Source: JBOFLG01 sp051657745 (lineage in GTDB: Bacteria; Actinomycetota; Actinomycetes; Actinomycetales; Dermatophilaceae). From it: a stretch of 52,812 nt of DNA. Positions 39,853 through 48,962 of the stretch are shown in pieces; within the stretch, counting starts at the first letter, position 1; every line of letters starts with the position of its first letter. Position numbers and translations under genes: made by a program. The notes beneath the pieces are model-generated. The model was not told the DNA's origin. It saw nothing but the letters and a program-made list of their open reading frames with translations, and did not search any database. Location of the stretch: the NCBI GenBank assembly GCA_051657745.1, contig JBOFLG010000152.1:1-52812 (forward strand), read 5' to 3'.

Positions 39853-41213
39853 CTTGGGTCTACTTTGCCCTCGGCGTGGTGTTCATGGCGGTTGGTGTCG
39901 CCGGCTCGATCGCGTTGCACGAGGTGGGCCACCTGGTACCAGCGAAGCGGTTCGGGGTGCGCGTCACGCAGTACATGGTCGGCTTCGGCCCGACGATCTG
40001 GTCACGGCGGCGCGGCGAGACCGAGTACGGCATCAAGGCGATCCCGCTGGGCGGCTTCATCCGGATGATCGGCATGTTCCCGCCGCGGCCGGGGGAGGCG
40101 CCGGGCACGGTCCGGGCGTCGAGCACCGGCCGGTTCAGCCAGCTCATCGACGAAGCCCGGGCCGCCACCCTGGAGGAGATGCGGCCCGGTGACGAGAACC
40201 GGGTGTTCTACACACTCTCGGTGCCGAAGAAGGTCGTGGTGATGCTCGGCGGCCCGCTGATGAACCTGCTGATCGGCGTCGTGCTCCTCACTGTGCTGGT
40301 CACCGCGCATGGCGTCCAGGAACTGCAGACCGGTGCCAAGGTCGAGAGCATCGCCGAGTGCGTGGTGCCGGCCGACGACGCCACCACCGCGACCTCGTGC
40401 CGCGGCCGCGCTCCCACGCCAGCGCTCGCGGCCGGCCTCCGGCCCGGCGATGTCATCCGCGAAATCGACGGCGTGCCAATCGAGAACAACCGCGGCGTGT
40501 CGGCCGCCATCCGGCCGCGCATCGGCCAACAGGTCGAGCTCGTGGTCGAGCGCGGTGACGCGCAGGTCCGGCTCACCGCGACGCCGATCCGCAACGTGGT
40601 CACTCAGGTCGATGCCGAGGGCGTCCCGGTCACCCGGCCCGACGGCCAGGTCGCTACCACCGAGGCAGGGTTTCTCGGCGTCACGTCGAGCACCCCGATG
40701 GCGTACGTGCGCCAGCCGCTGAGCGCCGTGCCCGCCATCCTCGGCGACGGCATCGTGCGGACCGCGATCGGGCTGGTGAACATTCCGGAGCGGATGGTCG
40801 GGGTGTGGAACGCCGTCGTCGGTGATGCCGAGCGGGAGATCGACAGCCCGATGTCGGTCGTCGGGGTCGGGCGGATCGCCGGTGAAGTGACGTCGGGGCG
40901 GCTGGACGCACTGGTCGGTGGGGAGCCGATCGACCGGTTCTTCTTCCTGGTCAGTTTGCTCGCCTATCTGAACCTCATGCTGTTCGTGTTCAACCTGGTG
41001 CCGCTGCTGCCCCTGGATGGTGGCCACGTGGCCGGGGCGTTGTGGGAGGGCCTGAAGCGGCTGGTGGCGCGGATCTTGAAGCGGCCGGACCCGGGCTATG
41101 TGGATGTGGCCAGGGCGCTGCCGCTCGCCTACACGGTGTCGATCGCGCTGCTCGGGATGACGCTGTTGTTGGTCTACGCGGACCTGGTGAACCCGGTGCG
41201 TCTCGGCGGCTGA
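39849..41213 (+). CDS. RseP/Rip1-type intramembrane site-2 zinc metalloprotease
   Basis: This 454-residue membrane protease (peptidase M50) has HEVGH (zinc ligands, first transmembrane helix), the conserved GFGPTIWSRRRGETEYGIKAIPLGGFIRM, a PDZ domain (AAGLRPGDVIREIDGVPIENN), and the second active-site motif NLVPLLPLDGGHVAGAL with the third ligand Asp. Such proteases cut anti-sigma factors and other membrane substrates. The start is the GTG overlapping dxr. Position between dxr and ispG is the standard actinobacterial arrangement, so it is not a dedicated RiPP protease. Confidence 0.93.
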   Translation: MTWVYFALGVVFMAVGVAGSIALHEVGHLVPAKRFGVRVTQYMVGFGPTIWSRRRGETEYGIKAIPLGGFIRMIGMFPPRPGEAPGTVRASSTGRFSQLIDEARAATLEEMRPGDENRVFYTLSVPKKVVVMLGGPLMNLLIGVVLLTVLVTAHGVQELQTGAKVESIAECVVPADDATTATSCRGRAPTPALAAGLRPGDVIREIDGVPIENNRGVSAAIRPRIGQQVELVVERGDAQVRLTATPIRNVVTQVDAEGVPVTRPDGQVATTEAGFLGVTSSTPMAYVRQPLSAVPAILGDGIVRTAIGLVNIPERMVGVWNAVVGDAEREIDSPMSVVGVGRIAGEVTSGRLDALVGGEPIDRFFFLVSLLAYLNLMLFVFNLVPLLPLDGGHVAGALWEGLKRLVARILKRPDPGYVDVARALPLAYTVSIALLGMTLLLVYADLVNPVRLGG

Positions 41214-41253
41214 CCCTGCGCGGCGCCCCAGCTTTCCCGCCCCATGCCGGAAC

Positions 41254-41271
41254 CGGGGGTGACCACCCCCG
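41254..41271 (+). terminator. GC-rich hairpin between the protease gene and ispG
   Basis: CGGGGGT and ACCCCCG form a 7-base stem around GACC, 40 bases after the stop. Just upstream (about 41231-41251) lies a sequence similar to one arm of the leuB-ilvE palindrome. Confidence 0.5.
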
Positions 41272-41357
41272 ACATTCCCGGTGCTCGACTCCAGGTTCCC
41301 GCCGGATGTACGCGTCCCGGTCGACGTGGTTCGCGGACTCGCCCGTAGGCTGTCGCC

Positions 41358-42518
41358 ATGAGTGTCGGCCTCGGCATGCCCACCCTGCCTCCTCCCGTCC
41401 TTACCGCGCGGCGCTCGAGCCGCACCATCAGGGTCGGCACGGTGGAGGTCGGCGGCAACGCTCCGATCTCGGTGCAGTCCATGACCACCACCCCCACCAC
41501 CGACATCAACGCGACGCTGCAGCAGATTGCCGAGCTCACGGCATCCGGCTGTGACATCGTCCGAGTGGCCTGTCCGAGTCAGGATGACGCCGAGGCGCTG
41601 CCGGCGATCGCCCGCAAGAGCCAGATCCCGGTGATCGCCGACATCCACTTCCAGCCCAAGTACGTGTACGCCGCGATCGACGCGGGTTGCGCTGCGGTGC
41701 GGGTCAACCCAGGCAACATCCGCCAGTTCGACGACCAGGTCGGCGAGATCGCGAAGCGGGCCTCGGCGGCGGGCGTCTCCATCCGGATCGGGGTCAACGC
41801 CGGCTCGCTCGACAAGCGGCTGCTCGAGAAGTACGGCAAGCCCACCGCCGAGGCGCTGGTCGAGTCGGCGGTGTGGGAGGCAAGCCTGTTCGAGGAGCAC
41901 GGCTTTCACGACTTCAAGATCTCGGTCAAGCACAACGACCCGGTCGTGATGGTCCGTGCCTACCAGATGCTTGCTGAGCGTGGCGACTGGCCGTTGCACC
42001 TCGGCGTCACCGAGGCCGGGCCGGCATTCCAGGGCACCATCAAGTCGTCGGTCGCCTTCGGTGCGCTGCTCGCACAGGGCATCGGCGACACCATCCGGGT
42101 CTCCCTCTCGGCGCCGCCGGTCGAGGAGGTCAAGGTCGGCATCCAGATCCTCCAGTCGCTGAACCTGCGCCCCCGCAAGCTCGAAATCGTGTCCTGCCCC
42201 TCCTGTGGCCGCGCCCAGGTCGACGTCTACACCCTGGCCGAGCAGGTCACCGCCGGTCTCGAAGGGATGACGGTGCCGCTCCGGGTCGCCGTGATGGGAT
42301 GCGTCGTCAACGGCCCGGGCGAGGCCCGCGAGGCCGACCTCGGGGTCGCCTCCGGCAACGGCAAGGGCCAGATCTTCGTCAAGGGGGAGGTCATCAAGAC
42401 CGTTCCGGAGAGCCAGATCGTCGAGACCCTCATCGAGGAGGCCATGCGCTTGGCCGACGAAATGGGCGAACCGGTCGACGAGGAGTCCGCCGGCGCTCCG
42501 AGGGTGACCGTCGGCTGA
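41358..42518 (+). CDS. ispG: 4-hydroxy-3-methylbut-2-en-1-yl diphosphate synthase
   Basis: This 386-residue iron-sulfur enzyme of the MEP pathway has an N-terminal TIM barrel (ISVQSMTTTPTTDINATLQQI, VIADIHFQP, VRVNPGNI, LHLGVTEAG). The C-terminal cluster domain has SCPSCGRAQVD, a later GCVVNGPGEAREAD supplying the third Cys and the Glu ligand. It works two steps after dxr in the same pathway, three genes from it. The ATG at 41358 matches the usual N-terminus. It is complete. Confidence 0.96.
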   Translation: MSVGLGMPTLPPPVLTARRSSRTIRVGTVEVGGNAPISVQSMTTTPTTDINATLQQIAELTASGCDIVRVACPSQDDAEALPAIARKSQIPVIADIHFQPKYVYAAIDAGCAAVRVNPGNIRQFDDQVGEIAKRASAAGVSIRIGVNAGSLDKRLLEKYGKPTAEALVESAVWEASLFEEHGFHDFKISVKHNDPVVMVRAYQMLAERGDWPLHLGVTEAGPAFQGTIKSSVAFGALLAQGIGDTIRVSLSAPPVEEVKVGIQILQSLNLRPRKLEIVSCPSCGRAQVDVYTLAEQVTAGLEGMTVPLRVAVMGCVVNGPGEAREADLGVASGNGKGQIFVKGEVIKTVPESQIVETLIEEAMRLADEMGEPVDEESAGAPRVTVG

Positions 42519-42575
42519 CACACCACCCGGCCGGTGAGAGGTCCGGCGACCGCCGGGTAGGCCTACGCTGACCCC

Positions 42576-43421
42576 GTGGTTCTCGCACGTTCCCCGGTCC
42601 GGCCGCTCTCGCTCGACGACCGTGACGAAGCCCTGGCCGTGTGTGCCCGGGATCTCCCGGCGAGCGTGTTCGTCGCGGCCCGGGTGATCGAGGGGTCCCG
42701 CGCCGGGTCGCTCGGCTTGCTCCTCGGTCACCGGGTCGATGGCGACCTCGTCTCGGTGTGCTGGGCAAACGCGAACGTCGTCCCGGTGGCCACGACCGAC
42801 GAGAGCCGGGCGGCCCTCGTCGTGGGGTTGCGTCGGTGGCGGCGCCGACCGGCGTCGGTCTTCGGCCCACGCCACGAGGTGAATGCGCTGTGGGGCCAGC
42901 TCGCCCCGCACTGGGGGCCAGCGCGAGCGATACGGGCTCACCAGCCGCTGCTGGTGACCGACCGGCCGCCGTCAACGCTCGGGGTGCCGATCGACCCCAG
43001 AGTCCGCCTGGCCACGGCACGGGAGGTCGATCTCGTGGCCCCGGCGTCCGAGCATGTGTTCGTCGAGGAGATCGGGCATCGACCGTACCTGGGCAGCGAC
43101 CGCGGTTTCCGGGCATCGGTGGGCTCGCTCATCGCCCAGGGACACACCTATGTGGTCATCGAAAACGGTGAGGTGATCTTCAAGACGGATGTCGGTAGTT
43201 TCGCCCTGGGCTGCGTGCAACTCCAGGGGGTGTGGCTCACCCCTCGACTGCGCGGCCAGGGGCTGGCCGTGCCGATGCTCGCGGCGGTCCTGGAACAACT
43301 CATGGCCGGTGAGGCGCCGCTGGTGACGCTGTACGTCAACGACTTCAACGTCGCGGCCCGGGCCACGTACGACCGCCTCGGGTTCCGTCAGGTCGGCGAG
43401 TTCACCACCGTGCTGCTGTAG
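42576..43421 (+). CDS. GNAT-family N-acetyltransferase (DUF4081-like N-terminus)
   Basis: This 281-residue protein has a C-terminal GNAT fold (about 135-281) with QLQGVWLTPRLRGQGLAVPMLAAVLEQL, the acetyl-CoA loop region, and VTLYVNDFNVAARATYDRLGFRQVGEF near the end. The N-terminal half (RPLSLDDRDEALAVCARDLPASVFVA) resembles the DUF4081 domain found in actinobacterial acetyltransferases next to ispG. The substrate is unknown. GTG start at 42576. The second GNAT gene follows after 6 bases. Confidence 0.85.
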   Translation: MVLARSPVRPLSLDDRDEALAVCARDLPASVFVAARVIEGSRAGSLGLLLGHRVDGDLVSVCWANANVVPVATTDESRAALVVGLRRWRRRPASVFGPRHEVNALWGQLAPHWGPARAIRAHQPLLVTDRPPSTLGVPIDPRVRLATAREVDLVAPASEHVFVEEIGHRPYLGSDRGFRASVGSLIAQGHTYVVIENGEVIFKTDVGSFALGCVQLQGVWLTPRLRGQGLAVPMLAAVLEQLMAGEAPLVTLYVNDFNVAARATYDRLGFRQVGEFTTVLL

Positions 43422-43427
43422 GCGCTG

Positions 43428-44312
43428 GTGTCGACAGCGGCCTGGACCCCCCTCACCGCAGCTGATCTCACCGACCTCTCCAGTCTGGCCCGAGAGTGTC
43501 TGCGAGCCGATGGTGGACTGCCCCAGCTGGCCCACGAGGCGACGCTGCGTCGGTTGTTCCTCACCGGGCCGGGAATCGGCGGGCGCGACGAGACCGGTGA
43601 CCTGGTGGCCGCGGCTGCGGTGTGTGCCGACTCCGGGCGGCGCACCGCGACCGGGTTGGTGCGCCCCTCGGCCCGGCGACAGGGGCTCGGGGAGCAGTTG
43701 GTCGCCTGGTGCGTCGAACACGCCGACGGCCAGCCGCTGCGCGTACTCACCGAGACCACCTCGCCGGACACCGAAGCCTTCGTCGGCCGGTTTGGCCTGT
43801 CCCGGGTGTTCGCCGAGCAGGTGCTGCGCCACGACCTGGTCGACATCCCGCGGATCCGGCGGCCGGGTGGCATGGCGTCGTACGGGTGGCGGGCCGACAC
43901 GGTCGGGCTGTTCCACGCCGCGTACGTCGGGTCGTTCAGCGACCAACCTCGGTTCCCCGAGTCGCCTCCGAGCGTCCAGGAGTGGGCAGCTGAGGTGCGT
44001 CGCGACCCCGGTTTCCATCCGGAGTGGTCCCGGGTGGTCGTCGCGGATGACGGGACGCCGGCCGGGTTCGTCATCCTCACCGACGATTGGGTCGAGCAGG
44101 TGGGGGTGGTGCCGGCCTGGCGGCGCCGTCGGCTTGGCGCGCACCTGGTGGTGCGCTCGCTGCGTCGGTTGCGCCGGGCCCAGGTGCCGGCCGCCTGGCT
44201 TGCGGTGACCGCGGATAACCCGGCCCGAGGGCTGTATCTGCGGCTCGGCTTCGTTGAGGCTGGAGAGCGGGCCCGCTACGAGCTCACCCTGCCGCCGCAC
44301 CGGGTCAGCTGA
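43428..44312 (+). CDS. Two-domain GNAT-family N-acetyltransferase
   Basis: This 294-residue protein has two GNAT-like halves. The first (about 1-140) contains LVRPSARRQGLGEQLVAWCVEHA. The second (about 145-294) contains GVVPAWRRRRLGAHLVVRSLRRL and LAVTADNPARGLYLRLGFVEAGERARYEL. The organisation resembles mycothiol synthase (MshD), a tandem GNAT enzyme that acetylates the Cys of the mycothiol precursor, and position near core genes would allow that. Without alignment I leave it as a general tandem GNAT protein. GTG start, six bases after the preceding gene. Confidence 0.78.
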   Translation: MSTAAWTPLTAADLTDLSSLARECLRADGGLPQLAHEATLRRLFLTGPGIGGRDETGDLVAAAAVCADSGRRTATGLVRPSARRQGLGEQLVAWCVEHADGQPLRVLTETTSPDTEAFVGRFGLSRVFAEQVLRHDLVDIPRIRRPGGMASYGWRADTVGLFHAAYVGSFSDQPRFPESPPSVQEWAAEVRRDPGFHPEWSRVVVADDGTPAGFVILTDDWVEQVGVVPAWRRRRLGAHLVVRSLRRLRRAQVPAAWLAVTADNPARGLYLRLGFVEAGERARYELTLPPHRVS

Positions 44313-44318
44313 CGCCCG

Positions 44319-44391
44319 CTGTCGTCGGGTGCTGCCGTCGCCCACTGTCGTCGGGCTGTCGTCGGGCTGTCGTCGGGTGCTGCCGACGACA
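44319..44391 (+). repeat. CTGTCGTCGGG direct repeats and hairpin upstream of proS
   Basis: Four copies of the 11-mer CTGTCGTCGGG occur at 44319-44329, 44345-44355, 44356-44366 and 44367-44377, the last three contiguous. The final copy also pairs with CCGACGACA (44383-44391) to make a 9-base stem with a 6-base loop. It starts 7 bases after the acetyltransferase stop and ends 78 bases before proS, so it may terminate or attenuate. Confidence 0.65.
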
Positions 44392-44469
44392 CCCAGGCAC
44401 TCGGGACGGCCGGCGTCAACGTCGCCGGTAGCCTTGGCGGGTTGTCCACCCAACACCTGGAGCGAACTC

Positions 44470-46239
44470 GTGGTCATGCGCATGTCGTCCCTGTTCCTAC
44501 GGACCCTCCGCGAGAACCCGGCGGACGCCGAGGTACCGAGCCATCAGCTGCTGGTGCGGGCGGGCTACATCCGACGGGTGAGCCCCGGCGTCTACACCTG
44601 GCTCCCGCTCGGCCTCAGAGTGCTGCGCCGCATCGAGACGATCGTCCGTGCGGAGATGGACGCGATCGGGGCGCAGGAGTTGCTCTTCCCCGCGCTGCTG
44701 CCGCGCGAGCCGTACGAGGCATCCGGGCGGTGGGGTGAGTACGGCGACAACCTGTTTCGGCTCCAGGACCGTAAGGGGGCCGACCATCTGCTGGGCCCGA
44801 CCCACGAGGAGATGTTCACCCTCGCGGTCAAAGACCTCTTCTCCTCGTACAAGGACCTCCCGCTCTCGATCTACCAGATCCAGACGAAGTTTCGCGACGA
44901 GGCGCGGCCCCGGGCCGGGCTGCTCCGTGGGCGCGAGTTCGTCATGAAGGACAGCTACTCCTTCGACGTCGAGCAGGCCGGCCTCGACAAGAGCTACCAG
45001 CTGCACCGCGACGCCTACATCCGGATCTTCGACCGGCTCGGGTTCCACTACGTCATCGTTCAGGCGATGGCCGGCGCGATGGGCGGCTCGAGGTCGGAGG
45101 AGTTCCTCGCCACCGCCGAGAACGGCGAGGACACCTACGTGCGGTGCCCCAACTGCGGCTACGCGGCCAACGTCGAGGCCGTGCGGGTGCCGGTGCCGGA
45201 TGTCGCCGACGCCGCCGCGGTGCCCGCCGCGCACGTCGAGGAGACTCCCGGCACCCCGACGATCGACACGTTGGTGGCCCACCTGGAAACGGCGTTCCCG
45301 CGCGCTGACGGACGCCAGTGGACCGCTGCCGACACGCTCAAGAACGTGCTGGTGATGCTCGTGCAGCCCGACGGCGCCCGGGAGCCGCTGGCCATCGGCC
45401 TTCCCGGCGACCGAGAGGTCGACGAGAAGCGGCTCGGCGCGCAGGTTGAGCCGGCCGTGGTGGAGGCGTTCTCCGAGAACGACTTTGCCGCCCACCCAGC
45501 CCTGGCGAAGGGGTATATCGGTCCGGGCGTGCTCGGTACGGAGCGGGCGAGCGGCATCCGGTACCTGCTCGACCCGCGGGTGGTGCCAGGCACCGCCTGG
45601 GTCACCGGGGCGGACGAGTCCGGCCGACACGTGCTCGACCTCGTCGCCGGGCGGGACTTCGCCGCCGACGGCATCATCGAGGCCGCCGAGGTGCGCCCTG
45701 GCGATGCCTGCCCGTCCTGCAGCCACGGGCTGGAGTCGGCCCGCGGCATCGAGATGGGGCACATCTTCCAGCTCGGCACCAAGTACGCCGAGGCCCTGGA
45801 CCTGAAGGTGCTCGACGAGCACGGGAAGTTGCGCACCGTGATCATGGGCTCCTACGGCGTCGGGGTGTCCCGAGCGGTCGCGTGTGTTGCCGAGGGCAAC
45901 CATGACGAGTTGGGGTTGGTCTGGCCGCGTGAGCTGTCACCCGCCGACGTGCACCTCGTCGCCACCGGCAAGGACGACGCCGTGTTCCACTTCGCCGAGG
46001 AACTCAGCCGCTCGCTGCAAGCCCGTGGCGTCGAGGTGTTGTTCGACGACCGCCGGCAGGCCTCTCCCGGAGTGAAGTTCAAGGATGCCGAGCTGATTGG
46101 GGTGCCGACCATCGTCGTCGTCGGTCGCGGGCTGGTCAGCGGTGTTATCGAGCTCAAGGACCGTCGGTCCGGCGAGCGCCGTGAGGTCCCCAGCGCGGAT
46201 GCCGCGGCGCAGATCCTGGCCGAGATCGGCCGCGCATGA
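44470..46239 (+). CDS. proS: Prolyl-tRNA synthetase (bacterial type with editing insertion)
   Basis: This 589-residue class II synthetase charges tRNA-Pro. It has LLVRAGYIRRVSPGVYTWLPLGLRVL, GPTHEEMF (motif 2 region), QIQTKFRDEARPRAGLLRGREFVMKDSYSFD, the YbaK-like editing insertion (about 230-390, with GLPGDREVDEKRL), then GHIFQLGTKYAEAL, IMGSYGVGVSRAVACVAE (motif 3), and a C-terminal anticodon-binding domain. GTG 44470 lies 7 bases after GGAG; ATG 44476 or 44482 are possible alternatives. Its stop overlaps the HAD gene by ATGA. Confidence 0.96.
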   Translation: MVMRMSSLFLRTLRENPADAEVPSHQLLVRAGYIRRVSPGVYTWLPLGLRVLRRIETIVRAEMDAIGAQELLFPALLPREPYEASGRWGEYGDNLFRLQDRKGADHLLGPTHEEMFTLAVKDLFSSYKDLPLSIYQIQTKFRDEARPRAGLLRGREFVMKDSYSFDVEQAGLDKSYQLHRDAYIRIFDRLGFHYVIVQAMAGAMGGSRSEEFLATAENGEDTYVRCPNCGYAANVEAVRVPVPDVADAAAVPAAHVEETPGTPTIDTLVAHLETAFPRADGRQWTAADTLKNVLVMLVQPDGAREPLAIGLPGDREVDEKRLGAQVEPAVVEAFSENDFAAHPALAKGYIGPGVLGTERASGIRYLLDPRVVPGTAWVTGADESGRHVLDLVAGRDFAADGIIEAAEVRPGDACPSCSHGLESARGIEMGHIFQLGTKYAEALDLKVLDEHGKLRTVIMGSYGVGVSRAVACVAEGNHDELGLVWPRELSPADVHLVATGKDDAVFHFAEELSRSLQARGVEVLFDDRRQASPGVKFKDAELIGVPTIVVVGRGLVSGVIELKDRRSGERREVPSADAAAQILAEIGRA

Positions 46240-47009
46240 GCCAGGGTGCCGCCGGCCGGTCCGTGGCGGCGGTGATCTTCGACTGGGGCGGCACGCTGAC
46301 GCCGTGGCACGAGGTCGACATCCCGGAGCAGTGGCGGGTGTACGCGCGGGAGGTGCACGGCATCCGGCTCGGCTCCCCGGACGTGTCGGTGGAGGATCTC
46401 GATGCCGCGCATCGGCTCGCCGACCGGATCCTGGATGCCGAGGTGGCGGCCTGGGAGCGCGGTCGCGACGTGCACGCCTCGGCGACGGTCGCCGACATCC
46501 TCGACGAGGCCGGTGTCGACCCGGCTCACGACCGGCACCATCTCGCGCTCGCGGCGTACCGGAGGTTCTGGGAACCGCACACGCACATCGACCCCCAGGT
46601 ACGCCCGGTGTGGACAGCGCTGCGGGAGCGAGGAATTGCCGTCGGAGTGCTGTCGAACACGATCTGGACCCGCGGATACCACCGCGAGCTGTTCGAGCGC
46701 GACGGCGTCCTCGATCTGGTCGACGCCGACGTCTACTCGAGCGAGATCGACTGGGTGAAGCCACATCCCGAGGCGTTCCGCACGGCGTGCCGGGCGCTCG
46801 GTGTCGCACCTGAGGATGCGGTGTATGTCGGCGACCGGCTCTACGAGGACGTGCACGGGCCGCAGCAGGTCGGGATGCGGGCGATCTGGATCCCGCACTC
46901 GACGATCCCGGCGGCTCAGCGCGTTGCCGTCGAGGCCGAGCCGGATGCCGTGGCGCACCAGCTGCTCGACGTCCTGGGCATCGTCGACGGCTGGCGCGCG
47001 GCCGGGTGA
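46236..47009 (+). CDS. HAD-superfamily hydrolase
   Basis: This 257-residue phosphatase-like protein has VIFDWGGTLTPWHEVD (nucleophile Asp; the usual second Asp is Gly, as in many HAD-IA members), VGVLSNTIWTRGYH (motif II Ser), DWVKPHPEAF (motif III Lys) and AVYVGDRLYEDVHGPQQVGM (motif IV Asp). The cap is helical, near residues 25-105. Substrate unknown. The start is the ATG overlapping the proS stop, and the end overlaps the next gene by GTGA. Confidence 0.88.
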   Translation: MSQGAAGRSVAAVIFDWGGTLTPWHEVDIPEQWRVYAREVHGIRLGSPDVSVEDLDAAHRLADRILDAEVAAWERGRDVHASATVADILDEAGVDPAHDRHHLALAAYRRFWEPHTHIDPQVRPVWTALRERGIAVGVLSNTIWTRGYHRELFERDGVLDLVDADVYSSEIDWVKPHPEAFRTACRALGVAPEDAVYVGDRLYEDVHGPQQVGMRAIWIPHSTIPAAQRVAVEAEPDAVAHQLLDVLGIVDGWRAAG

Positions 47010-47785
47010 GCGACCCCTCGGCCGAGGTCGTCGCACTGCTCGGTCTCGCCGGCTTCGTGGCCGGCTGGGTCGACGCGGTCGTCGGCGGAGGTGGTCTCGT
47101 CCAGTTGCCGGCACTACTCATCGGACTCCCCGGCGCGACCCCGGCTCAGATCCTGGCGACCAACAAGTTCGGGTCGGTCTGGGGCACGCTCACGGCATCC
47201 GTCACGTACTGGCGACGGGTGCGGCCCGACCTGCGCACTGCGCTGCCGATGGCCGCGGTCGCGTATGTCGGGGCGATCGGCGGCGCGCTCATTGGGCTGC
47301 ACATCCCCAAGGAGGTCTTCAACCCGGTCATCCTCGTGCTGCTCGTCGTCGTGGGGGCCTACACGCTGCTTCGGCCGACGCTGGGTGAGGCGACCGCACT
47401 GCGGTTCAGCGGCAGCCGGCACACGGCAGTCGCGGTGCTCACCGGGTTCGTCATCGGAGTCTACGACGGTGCGCTGGGCCCGGGAACCGGCTCCTTCATG
47501 GTGTTCGCACTCGTCGGCCTCCTGGGGTACGCCTTTCTCGAGGCGAGCGCCACGGCCAAGATCGCCAACTTCGCGACCAACCTCGGTGCGCTCACGGTCT
47601 TCCTGCCGGGCGGGCACGTCGTGGTCCAGGTCGGCGTGGTGATGGCGGTGGCCAACCTGCTCGGTGGGTACGCGGGTGCACGCACCGCGGTGTCGCTCGG
47701 GAGCGGCTTCGTGCGCGCGGTCTTCGTGGTGGTGGTCGCGGCGTTCATCGTTCGCATTGGTGGCGATCTCGCCGGCCTCTGGTGA
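47006..47785 (+). CDS. TauE/SafE-family permease
   Basis: This 259-residue membrane protein has about eight transmembrane segments and the two family half-motifs: AGFVAGWVDAVVGGGGLVQLPALL near the N-terminus, and VIGVYDGALGPGTGSFMVFALV in the middle. ATAKIANFATNLGAL follows. TauE/SafE proteins export sulfite, sulfoacetate or related anions; the substrate here is unknown. It starts at a GTG overlapping the HAD gene and ends before a set of hairpin repeats. Confidence 0.9.
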   Translation: MSDPSAEVVALLGLAGFVAGWVDAVVGGGGLVQLPALLIGLPGATPAQILATNKFGSVWGTLTASVTYWRRVRPDLRTALPMAAVAYVGAIGGALIGLHIPKEVFNPVILVLLVVVGAYTLLRPTLGEATALRFSGSRHTAVAVLTGFVIGVYDGALGPGTGSFMVFALVGLLGYAFLEASATAKIANFATNLGALTVFLPGGHVVVQVGVVMAVANLLGGYAGARTAVSLGSGFVRAVFVVVVAAFIVRIGGDLAGLW

Positions 47786-47832
47786 CCGATACCCCCACCG
47801 CTACTCCCACCGCTACTCCCACCCCCCGGCGA

Positions 47833-47876
47833 ACGTGGGTGAAGGTCGTCGTCGGGACGACGGGAGTCACCCACGT
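47833..47876. repeat. Inverted repeat with ACGTGGGTGA arms, left copy 1
   Basis: ACGTGGGTGA (47833-47842) and TCACCCACGT (47867-47876) form a 10-base stem; the 24-base interior can itself pair (GTCGTC with GACGAC). It lies between the converging permease and AbiEi-like genes and may act as a bidirectional terminator. Just upstream, CCCACCGCTACT is repeated in tandem. Confidence 0.7.
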
Positions 47877-47905
47877 CCGCCAGAGCCGTCAATCTGCACC
47901 GCAGG

Positions 47906-47949
47906 ACGTGGGTGAACACCGTCGCAGACGCCACGATCTTCACCCACGT
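47906..47949. repeat. Inverted repeat with ACGTGGGTGAA arms, left copy 2
   Basis: ACGTGGGTGAA (47906-47916) and TTCACCCACGT (47939-47949) form an 11-base stem. It has the same overall length (44 bases) and the same arms as copy 1, 73 bases away. This is the copy nearest the minus-strand gene's stop. Confidence 0.75.
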
Positions 47950-47968
47950 TCGAGAAGCACGTCCGACC

Positions 47969-48901
47969 TCAGGCGGCGCGTCGGTCGCTCAGACCACGAA
48001 GCAACTGCTGCATGAAGGCGGTCTCGTGAACACGGAGACCGACGAGGTCGATCCGGAGCACGACGTCGCCACCGAGCGACACCTCGTTCTGACGAAGGTT
48101 GTCATCCGTCACGGCGAGCCCGACCCGGTGCCCGGCACCGTCGATCTCGACGACGACCTTGCTGCCCTTCCACCGTGCGTCGAGGTAGACGCGGCCGCGC
48201 GCGGTGCGGTGGAGCATCTGACGGTCGGGTGCAGGGACGCCGTGGCGAACACACATCGTCGCGAAGTCCAGTTCGCCGAGGGACTGGGCGCCGTCGGCCA
48301 CATCACGCACCACCTGCCGGACGAACGGCCGGCGCCCGCGGTTGCGTACGGTCCGAAGCGCAGCGAGCAACCGGTCGCCGGTCGTGAGCCGCTGCTGCAC
48401 CACCATGCAGAGCAGTAGCGCCGCCTGTCGATCGCTACTCGTCCATGCGGCTGCACGCAGCGCGGCCACCTCGACCCGCGTGCGGGGTAGACCGCCGCTC
48501 ATCGCCTCGTCGTCGCTCCGGGTGACCCGGTGGACACGCACACCGTTGACCTGAGGGCACTGCGCGCCGCGCGGCACGGACACGTGGACGAGGTTCTCGG
48601 TGTATCCCGTCAGCCCCGCCACATGCAGCGCGGTGACGCCGTCGACCAGCGCCACGGTCTCGGCGACCTCCCATACTGCACGCCACCGAAGCGCCGCCGC
48701 CCGCACGTCGCCGGTGTGGAGTGCGACGGTGTGGGTACCGAGCCGCGTCCACCGCTCGTTCGCCACCTCGCGAGCGATCGCGGCGTGGTCGAAGCCGAAC
48801 GTCGCGAGCCGTCTCATCGTCATTACGCCGTCGAACTCCTTGGCGGCGTGGACAGCAGCCTGCCGCCGCTGCCGGCGCGTCTGCAGTGCGTTCTCGGACA
48901 T
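47969..48901 (-). CDS. AbiEi-antitoxin-like / DUF559 domain protein
   Basis: This 310-residue minus-strand protein has an N-terminal helix-turn-helix segment (DGVMTMRRLATFGFDHAAIAREVANERWTRLG) as in AbiEi-type antitoxins. A middle region has VALVDGVTALHVAGLTGY. The C-terminal DUF559 (Vsr-like endonuclease fold) stretch reads RVYLDARWKGSKVVVEIDGAGHR ... LRQNEVSLGGDVVLRIDLVGLR. Such proteins are abundant in actinobacteria, usually alone and without the AbiEii toxin, as here. A nucleic-acid-related or defence role is possible but unproven. It is bracketed on both sides by the same hairpin repeat family. Confidence 0.75.
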   Translation of the reverse strand: MSENALQTRRQRRQAAVHAAKEFDGVMTMRRLATFGFDHAAIAREVANERWTRLGTHTVALHTGDVRAAALRWRAVWEVAETVALVDGVTALHVAGLTGYTENLVHVSVPRGAQCPQVNGVRVHRVTRSDDEAMSGGLPRTRVEVAALRAAAWTSSDRQAALLLCMVVQQRLTTGDRLLAALRTVRNRGRRPFVRQVVRDVADGAQSLGELDFATMCVRHGVPAPDRQMLHRTARGRVYLDARWKGSKVVVEIDGAGHRVGLAVTDDNLRQNEVSLGGDVVLRIDLVGLRVHETAFMQQLLRGLSDRRAA

Positions 48902-48962
48902 GGACCGAGCATGGTCCGCCGCGGCCGTACCGCGCGGGCGTCATCCACAGGCCCCCGGGTGA

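Noticed and set aside
39849..41213. The M50 protease as the RiPP leader peptidase
   Set aside because: Daptide clusters can carry an M50 protease, but this one sits in the standard dxr-rseP-ispG block 20 kb away and is the housekeeping site-2 protease.
44319..44391. CRISPR array or T-box riboswitch before proS
   Set aside because: Repeats are 11 bases and mostly contiguous with no unique spacers; no T-box sequence or specifier loop was found.
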